Assembly (NCBI GenBank): GCA_025331125.1
Contig: JAOALB010000077.1
Span: 62,001-126,000, forward strand
Direction of reading: 5' to 3'
Length of the DNA stretch: 64,000 nucleotides
Origin: Mycogone perniciosa
Lineage: Eukaryota > Ascomycota > Sordariomycetes > Hypocreales > Hypocreaceae
Shown: piece after piece, positions 48,813-60,600 of the stretch
Numbering within the stretch: position 1 is the first letter of the stretch
Layout of the letters: every line of letters starts with the position of its first letter
The notes under the pieces: model-generated
Database searches by the model: none
Seen by the model: the letters and a program-made list of their open reading frames with translations, nothing else
What the model was told of the DNA's origin: nothing
Made by a program: the position numbers and the translations under genes

Positions 48813-49853
48813 ACGAGTTACGGGAGAGCATATTGTGCTTTTTTCTCTTCATGGCTGCTTTTGAGCGACGTTTTTTACGTAATACTTTCTACTCCTTCAA
48901 ATTCATTAGTACTAGATTAAATTGACACCCATGTTGCTGCTATAATGACCTTTTGTCTATCTTGGATCATCCCGTCTACCCGTGTTATCCGCTGACCTTC
49001 GCACATCCAGCCAATGCTTTTGCATAATGAAACGAACTGACAGGTGATATTCTCCACACCTGTAATTAAGCTTGATTGACATGACACATGACAGCACAAA
49101 TGACGTAAGTTATGTAGTATCTGGTGAATCCGAGCCTGGCCTCGCTTCGCCTCTATGCGTCCGGGGAAACGGAGACTCATATCATGTAAGCGGACGCCAG
49201 CTCCACAATCGTGACAACAACGAAATAGATAGTTTGTATCTGTGTTTTCTGATTACTACCATTATCTATAGCCTATAACTGACCTACTATTCTTAGCTGA
49301 TTACATCGTATCCGGGTTTGTGATGCGGATAGCCGAGCCCAACTTCCAAGGCCCATAACGCTAGACAATCAAGATCGGGAGGTCGCGTGGCCCATATCAC
49401 CAATATTTTCCGAGGCCCATCCTACCCCGCGCGCCAATGCTAACTAAAATAATGGCAACAATGGGTAATTCTGGGGGCGAAGCCATCAATGCCATAAGTG
49501 CACCTTCTTAACGGTTAGGCGGGTGGGCTGTCGATAGATCAGTAAAACCATGCCTGAAGTGGCAAAAGATACGCCCAACCCTAAGGGGAGATGGTGGGAA
49601 GCTGAGTCAGGACACATTTACCTACGGTTCTCGGCTTTGTGAGATGGCACGTTCATGATGGTGGCATAGCATCTGAAAGGGGTGTACGGAGTAAGAACTT
49701 TTGGCACTTGATCGTCTAGCCTGTGAGTGCCTCCCATGGCCTTGTAGCACAAAAGCTCTTTGGTCCCTTGGAGAACACAGGTGATAGATATCACAAGTAT
49801 CGTTTCGTTGAGCGGCAGCCTTCTTATTCATCAGATAGCATCATTCATCAGCC
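48813..49853. other. 1-kb intergenic region upstream of the amidase gene
   Basis: Holds the UNC93-like 3' UTR and the amidase promoter, including the shared blocks at 49471-49575 and one GTGTACGGAGTA copy at 49682. No coding signal. Confidence 0.5.
49471..49575 (+). promoter_or_regulatory. Shared promoter blocks upstream of the amidase gene
   Basis: CTGGGGGCGAAGCCAT (49471), GGCTGTCG (about 49522, inverted relative to the UNC93-like promoter copy) and GCAAAAGATACGCC (49562-49575), the latter 279 bp before the start codon. Confidence 0.5.
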
Positions 49854-51615
49854 ATGTCTACCCCGCGCGAAAAGGTTCGACTCGCCCTGGAGATCAGGGC
49901 CTCATCCCTTGAAAAAAGCGCCATCCTGGATGACGGTCTGCTCGCCTCACTACCTGACGATGTCACTTCCATTCCTCGATCGTGCGGGCTCCTTTCAGAG
50001 GCTGAGCTACGCTTGACGGAGGATTATGATGCTTCAGCGCTGCTGGAAATGCTTGCAGTCAAGAAAGTCAGCGCCGTGGACCTGCTTTCAGCCTTTAGGA
50101 AACGAGCAACAATTGCGCAGCAATGTGTAAGCTACCTGACCCCCGTAGATCTCATACCGTGCTGAATATAATCGCGTCGCAAAGACAAACTGTCTCACAG
50201 AGCTGCTCCCTGAAGCCATTGAAGACGCGCGAGCTTGTGATGAGCACCTCGCTCAAACAGGGAGAGCCATAGGACCTCTACATGGTCTCCCGATCTCAAT
50301 CAAGGAACAGATCGCGATCGGCGGACATCGCACCAACGCAGGTCTCGTTGCCTGGGCGGACAATCTCGTTCAGGATGACTGTCACATGGTCAAAGTCCTG
50401 AAGAAGCTGGGAGCCGTGGTCTTCGCCCGTACAAATCAGCCCCAATCTCTTATGCACCTGGAAACCTCAAACAATATCTACGGTACAACGGTCAATCCTA
50501 AAAACCGCCAGCTTACGGCGGGCGGAAGCACTGGCGGAGAGGCGGCGTTGATGGCGATGAATGGCACGCCTTTGGGCATTGGCGGCGATATTGGAGGCTC
50601 AATTCGAGTTCCCGCATCTTTGAATGGTGTAAGTAGGCCTTTATTCTCAATGTGCGATGTCAAGCAACGAGGCTACAGCAGACTGATGAGAGACTAGCTG
50701 TACGGATTTGTGCCGACCGTAGGTCGTATTGGTGGTCTGGGTGTAGTCAACACTACGCCAGGCCACGACTCAATCATCGGGACCCTTGGGCCCTTTGCGA
50801 GATCCCTCAGAGACATTGAGCTGTTCTGCACGGCTTATTCTTTAGCTTCTCCTTGGGTGGAAGATGTTTCTCTCATTCCTATCAGCATATTGTCTCCAGC
50901 GCTCGGTCTTCAATTCAACGAAGACAGACCACTGAGAATCGGTATTCTAGCTGACGATGGCATCGTTTCACCCCTACCACCTGTCAGTCACATTATGAAG
51001 AAGGTCAGCGATCGTCTGAGCCGTGAGGCCGGTGTGGAAATCGTGCCATTCACACCAAAAGACCATGCCAAGGGCTGGGATATCATCGCAGCCAACTACT
51101 TCGAAGACGGCGGTGCAAACATCCGCGCCGTTTGCGAGAAGGGAGATGAGCCTCTGCTGCCGCTGACGGAATGGATCATCAACCAATGCCAACAAGCCAG
51201 ATCTACAGTCGCGCAGACACCAGAAGGCCTCAAAATCGCGCGGGACACGTTCCGGCAAGAGTACAGCGACCACTGGAACAAGTCAAACGTGGACGTTGTC
51301 ATTGCACCGATTTACCCAAGCACCGCTGGTCCGCTCAACGCCACGCGATACTGGGGTTACAGTGCTATATGGAATCTGTTGCAGTATCCGGTCGTAGCTT
51401 TGCCTGCGGCCAAGCTGGTTGGTGGTGCGAGTCTGGAGGAGTTGAAGCAGGCGGAGTACACGCCGAAGAACGAGATTGAGGCCCATTATCTTGCAAACTA
51501 CTCAGCAGAATCATCCAAGGATATGCCCGTAGGGTTACAGGTTGTTGCGAAAACACTGCACGAGAGTTTGGTTGTGCGTGCTGCGAGGGTCATTGAGGAT
51601 GCTCTGAGGGGTTAG
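49854..51615 (+). CDS. Amidase signature-family hydrolase
   Basis: Three exons, 49854..50126, 50185..50628 and 50698..51615; phases close to give 544 residues, the usual size for fungal acetamidase/general amidase paralogues. The Ser-cisSer-Lys triad is complete: K131 in SIKEQ, S206 in GGSTGGEAAL and S230 in GGDIGGSIRVPA. It predicts hydrolysis of carboxylic amides to ammonia and an acid, a nitrogen-acquisition function, in the cytosol (no signal peptide). Exact substrate unknown. It is convergent with the copper amine oxidase (508 bp between stops), which also releases ammonia, and follows an UNC93-like gene in the same orientation. Confidence 0.93.
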
Positions 51616-52123
51616 GGGGTGTAGATAGACAGCTGACAGTTGCTGCACAGAATAAAGCTTACTTTGGAGAAATACTAGTTCATATGGTCAGATTGGAAAA
51701 AGTATAGTATACTACCATGAATGCCCGAATGCCGAATGATGGTGGGCTTCAGTCATGCCCTCAAATAGTGCGGGCCGCATATGTCTCCGGAGAGCGGAAG
51801 TGCGTGCAGCTTATTATGGCAAGTTAACCGCCATCGTGGCAAAGTGTAGGTCTACTGTGCAATACAGTAGCTATTAATTATCCTGGGTTATATGTATTGC
51901 AAGACATATTGGCGCCAGACAGTCACAGTCTAAATGAGGGCCATCATCGAGAGAAGCATTACTAGCTCAATGGAGTAGGCTATGTGCTTTGCATTTTGAA
52001 CTATACACCTTGGGATTTATCTAACAATTTGTTGTCCTTAAATACTATGCCATAAAACTTTTCGAAAGAATTAACAATCTCGCCCGCGACATCGACATTC
52101 CACCACAATAGAACCATTGCCTT
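51616..52123. other. Convergent intergenic region
   Basis: About 500 bp between the stop codons of the amidase and the amine oxidase; AT-rich, consistent with two 3' UTRs. Nothing else seen. Confidence 0.6.
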
Positions 52124-54130
52124 TTAAAGTCTCGAGCTTGGAGCGCAGCAGGGGGCGTCTTTATTTTCCCCGTGTAAAGTAGACTGGTTAAAGGTCTGTA
52201 CCGAAGATGGCACGTCCAAAGCCGGGTTCTTCTCATGAAAGCTAGACGGCTTGAAGTGCACACTGAGACGCTCCACAGGCATGACTGGGAAATCCTCAGG
52301 CCTTGGATTATGCGTCAGAGCAAAAGTATGCCAGAAGACCACATCGGTATTCTTCACATCATCGCCACGTGCCGCCCATTCTTCAACACCGGTGCTCTCG
52401 CGGCTTTGGTTGGTGAACTCGCCAGCCGCGAACAGCTCTCCATCCTGATACTTGGTAACCCAGACTGGGTGGGTGTTGAATCTGGCGCGCTTGTGGTTGA
52501 ATGACCGAGGCAACATGAGCATGGCTTGGCTAGCTACTGTCTGCACCTTGTACGAGACAGGCTTGCGGCTGACTTTGTTGATGACATTGTCGTTGCGGAT
52601 CTTGAACACTCTGCCTGTTTGGACGTTGGTATCCGCGTAGCTTGCCTTGTCAATGACTGTCGTCTTGGCGACGTAGCCGACTCCATATGGGTCGTCGACA
52701 CCATACTCCGGGCCGAGGGAAACGCTGTCCTCATAAACGACGGTATTGTCAAACCCATCGATGGCTGGATCAACTCTGAGAGAGAAGATGTGCTGATGAT
52801 AGGGCGCCGAAACACCAGGTCCAACGGGTGTCGACCAAGGAAGCGACAGGCCCTCAGCATCATCAATCGGAATCGTGGACAGAATGCCGGTTGCCCGGAC
52901 CTCGAATTCCACTCCGCCCGCCTGGTCAAACACCCAGGCGAAGATGTACTCGTAGTTGGAAACTGTGCAGATCGTTTGCACGACCAACTGGCGGTTTCGC
53001 ACCACGGTTGCTTGGCTGTTGCGATAGTTGGTGTGTTTGTGGAGGATACCGGCGTCCTGCTCATGGAGGCATATGACATTCTTGAGATGGACGGGGTTGC
53101 CCTTGGAATTCGTTCTGAACCCATCAAAGTATTTAATATGTCCAAGACAGTCGCAGCCTAGGCTGAGCTGGTTGCATGTGATGCCCAGACCGACATCACC
53201 AACGTCGAAAGCCTGCTTTCGGTGATATGGTCTTCTGGGATCGCCGTAAGGCACCGTCATCTCGGAAAGAGCAAGACGGTAAAACACGTTGCGCCCGTCA
53301 AAGGTCACGTTATAGAGAACCAGGCCCTCGCGGTAGTTGAATCCGACACGGAACTTCCACTTCTGCCACTGGACCAGATTTCCGTCCACTCCAAAGGAGG
53401 GGCCTTGTGGTTGCTGGACGATGTATGGCTTCAAGTCGCGGCGCACTGGTGTGTCAAGAAGCTCGTGGGCGTATTCCACAGCCTTGACGGGCTTCCAGGG
53501 TTGAGTTTCTGAGGTGGTATGATCGCCGCCCAAAGGTAGGTAGTCAATCCGCACCAATTCCTTCGTGTTGGCGTCAAAGACAGGAGAGAAAGCGCAGGGA
53601 AGAGAGTAGTGGTTGCTCTGTGGGTGATTGACGGGAACAATAAACATGTAGAACTGAAACAGACGGCGGTTTTCTGCCTCGTCGTCGGTTCCATATATCC
53701 AAGGGTCGGTGCAAACCGTAACCCCTTCAGGGAGCTCCATCTTCTCGATTTCCTTGATGACCTCGGGATGCTTGAGGCACACCACTTCCATACCAATCAT
53801 TTCATCCACATCGACCGGGCCTTGAAGGTGCTTGGGGAGCTCCTTCAACGTCACAACGGACTTGCTGTCTAGGTTTACTAGTCCCTTGATGAATGCGTAG
53901 TTGTCGAGTCGATGGAAGAGAACGTAGGCCAGCCGGGGAGGCGGAGAAGGAAGTGGTCGGCCTGTTCGTTCGGCCTCGATATATGGAATCACATCTTTCT
54001 TGATAGGTTCTTGGATATCAAGTGATTTGAAGCGCAACTCAACTCCGGGGAAGGATGCTTTGAGGATGCTGACGGCGAGAGAGATCTCCTCTGGCCGAAT
54101 GGGATCGAAGGGGTGTGGAGGGGCCGCCAT
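52124..54130 (-). CDS. Copper-containing primary-amine oxidase
   Basis: Single exon, 668 residues, full length for the fungal family. Oxidises primary amines to aldehyde, ammonia and hydrogen peroxide. The topaquinone precursor is Tyr393 in SNYEY; the copper ligands are probably H445 and H447 (YHQHIF) and H607 (THNPRPEDFPVMP); the catalytic base is D309 in AFDVGDVGLG. The N2/N3 domains precede the catalytic domain as usual. No signal peptide; the C-terminus is SRL, a variant type-1 peroxisomal signal, consistent with peroxide being produced in a compartment with catalase. It is convergent with the amidase and lies downstream of a Zn2Cys6 gene in the same orientation. Confidence 0.95.
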   Translation of the reverse strand: MAAPPHPFDPIRPEEISLAVSILKASFPGVELRFKSLDIQEPIKKDVIPYIEAERTGRPLPSPPPRLAYVLFHRLDNYAFIKGLVNLDSKSVVTLKELPKHLQGPVDVDEMIGMEVVCLKHPEVIKEIEKMELPEGVTVCTDPWIYGTDDEAENRRLFQFYMFIVPVNHPQSNHYSLPCAFSPVFDANTKELVRIDYLPLGGDHTTSETQPWKPVKAVEYAHELLDTPVRRDLKPYIVQQPQGPSFGVDGNLVQWQKWKFRVGFNYREGLVLYNVTFDGRNVFYRLALSEMTVPYGDPRRPYHRKQAFDVGDVGLGITCNQLSLGCDCLGHIKYFDGFRTNSKGNPVHLKNVICLHEQDAGILHKHTNYRNSQATVVRNRQLVVQTICTVSNYEYIFAWVFDQAGGVEFEVRATGILSTIPIDDAEGLSLPWSTPVGPGVSAPYHQHIFSLRVDPAIDGFDNTVVYEDSVSLGPEYGVDDPYGVGYVAKTTVIDKASYADTNVQTGRVFKIRNDNVINKVSRKPVSYKVQTVASQAMLMLPRSFNHKRARFNTHPVWVTKYQDGELFAAGEFTNQSRESTGVEEWAARGDDVKNTDVVFWHTFALTHNPRPEDFPVMPVERLSVHFKPSSFHEKNPALDVPSSVQTFNQSTLHGENKDAPCCAPSSRL

Positions 54131-54820
54131 TGTGTCTTCACTCTGTCACCAAACGAGGTATTCGACGAATATCGATGTACTTATCCGCCGTGAAATGCAG
54201 TTGTGAGATGGGTTATAGAGGGAGGGAGAGACAAGTTAGGCTCGGAGTGGATGGGGATCTTATATGATATATCCGTGCGCCTTGGGCTTCAGGTGCGAGG
54301 GGGACGATCCATGCCCGTTGCTAGATCCAGCCAGCCAACTCTGCCAGGACAGGATAAAGATGCGCCAGGGCGTGCGAGTTACGCTTCGACGTCCTTTCCC
54401 CCGACAGCACAGCAAATCATGGAATAGACGGGCACCATCACGGCTCGGAAGCGTTTGACAAGGGAGCCTTGGCAAATGCGGAGAGGCTCCATCGTATACT
54501 ACTCCATGTTCGTAGAGTTAGTGCGCATCTTGCCGAAAGACGGCGTCAGAGGTGGTGGTGTCCACCAGCATTCATCCATGAGGTGCGATACCGCATTGGG
54601 GTAAAGATACGCTCCCCTAGCATCTATTCAATCCACTTGCATCCTCTAGATATCTACAGGGTCCAGTCTTGTCCAAGAACGGTAGTTTGGTGAGAAGCTA
54701 GCACCTCCATCTGAATCAATAGGCAATCCATTCCATGAGACCGAGTAATCATTCAGTATTAACATTAACCCTGTGATATATTCCTACATGCAAGTCATGA
54801 TAGATAGTTGCCAAACACGG
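54131..54820. other. Intergenic region holding the amine oxidase promoter
   Basis: About 690 bp. Contains AAAGATACGC at 54603-54612, a match to the core of the 14-mer shared by the UNC93-like and amidase promoters. Confidence 0.5.
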
Positions 54821-56725
54821 CTAAGTAATGATCAAATCCCACTTTGCTGTGGCCAATAAGCCCCGCCAATCGTGCCAATTCTCCCACATCTTGCGTCGCG
54901 TCACCACTTCGCCGAGCAAAGCGCTGGTGTATCGGACATTGCCAAGTCCAATATTGCTCCCCAAGGCTTCCACTCGTTGGAGCGCTTCTGCAGTCTGTTC
55001 GGGGCATTTTGTCTCACACGCAACTATGAAGAGCAATGGCAACAGGCCCGCTTCCTCCGGACACCCGAGCGGCACCAATGATACGGCCTCCAAGCAGTCT
55101 GTCAAAGCGTCAGCCTTGCCTCTTGGTACCATTTCATGCAGCGACGCCCATTCAGCTGTGTGGACACCATCGGCATCTCGTTCAGTCATTTCGTCAATTA
55201 CCGCATGAACACACGCGAGAACGGCACTCTTGTATGCCTCGGCAACATATCCACAATGCCGTATCGTCAAGGAAGACATTCCCTCTGGAATGGTGAACAG
55301 CTTGGATCTCCAGGTTTTCCTATTCAGGGAATTCAATCTGCAGCAAAGAGGGGTCAGTCATAAGAACAAGCGTTTGGGGCTTTGTGGCTTGTACATGGAT
55401 TGGACCTCAGCCTTCAAAACATCCATGTCCCGATCTTTTTCAGTATCGAGCCTGGTGAGGCCGGTGACGCGTCGGAGAAGGGTTATTAAGCTCTGCGAAA
55501 ATCCCATATATGGATCGACCACACCGAGTTGATCTCCATCGTTGATAAGGCTCGAGCTGTTCTTCTTACTAGACGCCGGTGTGGTCCCCTCTGTGATGCT
55601 CGCAATACATTTGTGATATGTCATGCTGATCATTCATTCATTAGCTCTTGGTCGATAAGGAACTCTGCTCACCGGCAAGCAATGCACGTACAAGCTACGC
55701 ACAAAGGCGATTGTCTCGGACATAGAAGCCATCTGCTCAGGACTCAAAGACCCGCACATGGACTCTATACCCATTAAATGATGCCTCCAATTCTCGACGC
55801 CGTCTTTAACAATCTCATATTTGCAGAGAAACACCGAAGCCAGAACTGCCGTCTCGATTGTCATATTATCCTGGAGGTCATTGCAGTCCTTTCGTGAGGC
55901 CGTGATGCGCGGGATCAGCTCTCCAACGGCAGACAAAACCCGGACATAGTACCGCGTTGCCAGCGTCAAGTACTGGTCTCGGGCGCTACCGGCCGATGTT
56001 GATTGATGTACTGCGGATGTCGCGCATACCGCGTCTAGGAGGAGACGGGAAGAGGCCACTCGGGGGAGAATCAGCGAGCGGAGCGGATTAGTGTTGCTGT
56101 CTGCATTCACCAAGACACCGGACAGCCTGTCCAGGTAGTACTGCAGGAGGTGGGTTTGACTGTCTGATAGAGATAGGGTAGGAAAAGAGGAGGAGAAGCG
56201 CGGGAACATCAGTCCATCGGACGCAGACTGGAGGAAAACTCGCTCGCCAGTTCCCGTGGGCCGCTGATGAGATTTGGTCAAGATAGGGAGAGTAAGAAGA
56301 TGGCCTCCGGGTCCTGCTTCCGCTGCCGGCAATTTGACGACAGCCTCCCGCGTGGGCTTGACAACATTGACGGGACAAAAAGCGTCAAACTGCTCACATT
56401 CAAGGCCTAAGCGCACACATGCATGACACCTGTATGGAGCGAAGAGCGTCAGCACCGATCAGACTCCGAACGCAACATACTAGGTAATAATCTAATGCCT
56501 CAGAGCCCCCCACGGACCCCCAGTCGGGCATCAAGGCTATTGCCAGTCCACATACTTGGGTTGATGACCATCACCTGCATTCTCCCAAGTTAGCCTCGTG
56601 ATGCAGAACAGCGAGATCAAATCAAGGCCAGGCCAGACCAGACCAGACTAACATTTCTTACGGCGCCGTTTGCAGGTGGAGCATCCCGTACGGCTCCAGG
56701 GTGTCTTTCTTACCCGGCGGGGCAT
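54821..56725 (-). CDS. Zn2Cys6 transcription factor (fungal_trans_2 type) adjacent to the amine oxidase
   Basis: Five exons: 56725..56653, 56574..56556, 56429..55692, 55625..55395 and 55337..54821; phases close to give 525 residues. The zinc cluster is assembled across three exons: GCSTCKRRRKKC, then DGHQPK on a 19-nt exon, then CHACVRLGLEC, with C15, C18, C25, C32, C35 and C42 in exact CX2CX6CX6CX2CX6C spacing. The third intron was placed at GTACGT (55691) because it restores the typical FVRSF..YHKCIASITEG helix; another donor close by (GTGAGC) is possible but less consistent. The middle shows SDSQTHLLQYYLDRLSGVLV and PLRSLILPRVASSRLLLDAVCATSA, typical of the second fungal regulator domain family. 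A natural candidate regulator of the adjacent amine oxidase/amidase genes; inference from location only. Confidence 0.88.
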
Positions 56726-57602
56726 GAAGGGTCTGAGGGATCACAATAGCGGGATCGTCCAGTATCCATACAGTTGTCTAGCACTCCAGGTGGTCATAGG
56801 GCTCCGGGAAATGAGGGAAAAGGGAAGAGAGCTCGCGGCATAATGGACCTGGGTAGCATCAATACATACATTCTCAGGAGTCAGGGCTGGCTAGGGAGGC
56901 GGGGTAATGAGAATCCGAAACTCTGCCTGTTGTGGCGTATTTATGCCGACTGAACTTGATGAGTGATAGCACGGAGCATTCCGTCTTACGGAACATTCGA
57001 CTGTGACATGACGGCAGCCAGACGAGCCTATTGGTACTCGTGTACGGAGTAGGCTGGGGCAACGGATCTTCGGAGCAACAAATGCTAGCTAGTAGCCACT
57101 ATCGCCGATTGAAACAGCCACCAGGTCTCCAAGAACCTCGAGGATCACGATTCCCAGATTACTACTCCGTATTAACACTTACTAATAAATACTACTACTG
57201 CTATGACTACAAAGTACGAGTATTGCTGGTATTCGTGTTGAACGTTTTATCCGAGGGCGTCCAAGACAGGGGCAATTCTCGTATCATCAACTTGGAGCCC
57301 CTTTTTTGCCACCCTGCGTTCGTTTCGTTTCGTTGGCCCCCAACGTAAAAATTCCTTCAGCCTTACTCATCCATGCCACTATTTTTGAAGGTTTATTAGT
57401 CGTCATTTTAGCGCACAGGCGGGCCCAACTTAGCACAAACGGCATCCACTTCGAAGATCTACAGAAGCTTCGTTCGAAGACGTGAAATCCGGAGGCTGAA
57501 AGCATACATAAGGGAGGCTTATGGACGTGGACTACTCCGTATGGGCACAGATGACCATCGTGATCATCCTCCATAAAAAGGAAGAAAAAAAGATACACAT
57601 CA
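56726..57602. other. Intergenic region upstream of the Zn2Cys6 gene
   Basis: About 880 bp with the regulator promoter and the 3' UTR of the STAND gene. GTGTACGGAGTA (57040) and two ACTACTCCGTA copies (57163, 57532) occur here; no coding signal. Confidence 0.5.
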
Positions 57603-60600
57603 TCATCTACGCCGCACATACAGCGTCTTCTCGTGTCTTCTACGGTCATTCTGACGCGTAAACTCCTTTCCACAAGCCGAGCACGGGTACGGTCGCCGCC
57701 TAAGGTGAGAGCCATCCATGTGCTGTCTCAGAATCGCCCCCCTCGTAAAGCTCTTATGGCATAGCTCGCACTGAAACTTGGCCTTCCTGGCAACGGGTTG
57801 TGGAAACGCCGCTGGCTGGTCCGCCAATTGGGGGTGGTAGACAGTGAGGTGTTTGTCGACGTCTTTGTTGGATGAGAACCCGAAAGGCACCATGTAGCAA
57901 TTTGGATCAGGACAAGAGTAGGGTCGTTCATGGCGGTCAGAGTGTTTTTTGAGTCGCTCCTCGTTGTCTAGGCCTTCGTAAAAGTAGACGCAATTCACCC
58001 GTGAACACTTGTAGTATTTGTCGCCATAGTGCTCCAAGACCTTGGCTTTTAAGTCCTCGTTGTTCGTTATAGTCTGGACTGCGACTCGGTTCTTTTCCAA
58101 CGCTTCCTTCAGATCCTTTATGCTGACCTGATTGCGCTCTTTGATCTTCTGCGCATGGTGTCTGCTTATATGCGTGCATATTTGGACTAGCCATCCGAAA
58201 AGGTCGGGGTGCTGTTCAAGTTTCTGGCAATGCGTCCTCGCGTCAGAGACATGTGTGTTCTCCTGTTCGATTGTTGTCTCATCTTGGTCTCCTGGTGGAG
58301 CCTGTAATCCACGTTCGTACTTGAGGTAGAACTGCTGCACAACCCTGATCGCCATTCGATGCGTATCTCTTGTACGGTCGCCAAGTAAATCCGCGCATTT
58401 CTCAATTATTGACTTGAGGTGAAAGCTCCACATCGATACAGCATAGTCCTGGAACGTGTAATACCCAAACTCGGCATTACGCTGCCGCTGCGTTTTATCA
58501 AGATTGTTGCTGAAGCACCAATGTGATAAGTAACCGAGGCAGAGAAATGTGAGCTCACACTCCAAGGCTCTTCGGTCGAGTCCCTCATTTTCCATGATAA
58601 ATCTAGACAAGATGTTAGTCGACAGTTTCCTGATTCCGCTGGAAGCACGTGTATCTACTCTTTTGCCGTCTGGTGAATGAACTCGATTCTGTTCCCACCG
58701 ACCACGTATACTAATGGTCCGCACACGATCTGTATATCTTTGCAAAGACGGTGAAGGCGAAAATTGATTTGGGTCTGGCCGGTTTGGTCGACTTTCATTG
58801 ATAGAATGGCCTGAAGCTCATGCCACTTGAGCGGTCGTTGTGCACATGCCAGCCAACCAAAGACCTTCCGTGCTTCTTTCCATACATTCGGATTCATTGG
58901 ATCCTGCAGCTTCTTTATGATATTCTTGTACCTAAGCTGATCTTAGTAGACGGTTTTTATTGGAAATATGCCGTTGGGAACATGGGAAAGGATGAAATTG
59001 CAAAAAGTATGTACTCACGCTTCTGACAGCCCCATAGGAATATTCTCTTCTTTCAGTTCAGACATGAGATAACTGATGTTGGGCTGTCTCATCAGGTTCT
59101 CAACCACTAAGTAGGCATAAAGAAACATTCCTAGTTGCAAAATTAGCCAATAAACTTCGGCGAAGGCAGCTCCAGCCGGGGGATGGGAGAGGCTACCATT
59201 GGCATTTCTGCAAATGACGTGCCTAGCCATTTCCACTTCGTTGTCTAGTAGACCGAAATCGCTCTTGATTTGAACGAATCTTGTCTTCACATATTCCCGG
59301 ATATCTTTCTCTGTATCTTGAGGATGAATGTCATAAACCTGAACATTATCATCTGTTTGTACAAGTTTTCTCATATCGGACAAATCAGTACTAATGAGTA
59401 AAAGTCGAATCTTCCCTGGCTCATCGGTGTCACTTCTGGCGACAACTGAGGTGAGAAATGAAACAAGGTTCTTTCTTTGAATCTCATGCAACTCGTCCAA
59501 GCCGTCGATGACAATGAATTGCTTCATACTAGTATCGGAGAAGAGTTCAATCAGTGACTTCGCAGTTGCTTCTTCGTTGAGATTCTCAACGCCGTTCATT
59601 CGTTTCTCGTGAAGTGTTGGAAGAAGATCCCGATTGTAGTTGGTTAGTTGCCGGAGGAGGCTTTTGCAAATGGCAAGAAATCGGGTTTCGCCCTGTCTTT
59701 CATTGGTTTCGCGGCAATAGAAGTAGCTTGTTCTGAACTCCTTTTTTTCCTCCATCAAATGTTCGATAAAAACGGATGCAAGAATAGTCTTCCCTGAAGA
59801 TGGACGTGAGTATGAGACCGAAGGATTTCAGCAAAAGGAGAATAAATACTTACCTGCCCCCTTCTTGCCATTGATCCAAAGCACTGAATGCGTGGGAGGT
59901 TCGTCATTGATCCAGCTTTCACTCTTATCCTCACGAAAAATCCATTTCCCTGTATTAGGGTATGCTGCATGGATCTTACGGAATTCCTCGTGGTATGCTG
60001 CCGCGGATTCTGTGTCGCCTGGGCTTCGTAGCCAGTCAATGACATTGCGGTATTGATCATCTTTCCATTGTTGTTCCTGCTCCATCGCATGTGAAATAAC
60101 ATTTTCGCGGTCCTGCTCATATAGCGCAATATGTCGCAGGATGTCCTCTCTGTCATCTTGATATCTCAGGATATGATCATTCATCCGATAGAAGGAATCT
60201 TGTGCTTGTTGGAGGGTCCTGTTCTGCAGAATTTGAAGGTTTTCAAGATTCTGATGCTTTTGATTGTCTAGGAGCTGTTTAAGAATGTTCGTATGACGAT
60301 CGAAAGTATCAAGTATAGCCTCAAACGCCCTATTATGGTCCTTCCAGTTGACGACAAAGGTTTTCTTCCAACCTGGGAAGGGACCTCTTGTCAGTCTCTC
60401 AATCATGAACATATTGTTTTAATCGTGGCTTACTTACTCGATGTTTCGAGCAACCTGAGAATTTTCGCATGGAATTGCAATAAATCGTGATATATCCAAG
60501 CCAATATTTTCGTCATTGCAGGGCGTTCTCGTATCTGAGACTTGTACTGTGAGACGAGAGGTAGCCGCTGGCCAAGTTTGAAGTACCATTCCAAGACACA

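Noticed and set aside
52526..53161. 211-codon plus-strand ORF over the amine oxidase gene
   Set aside because: Antisense shadow; the minus strand carries all catalytic motifs.
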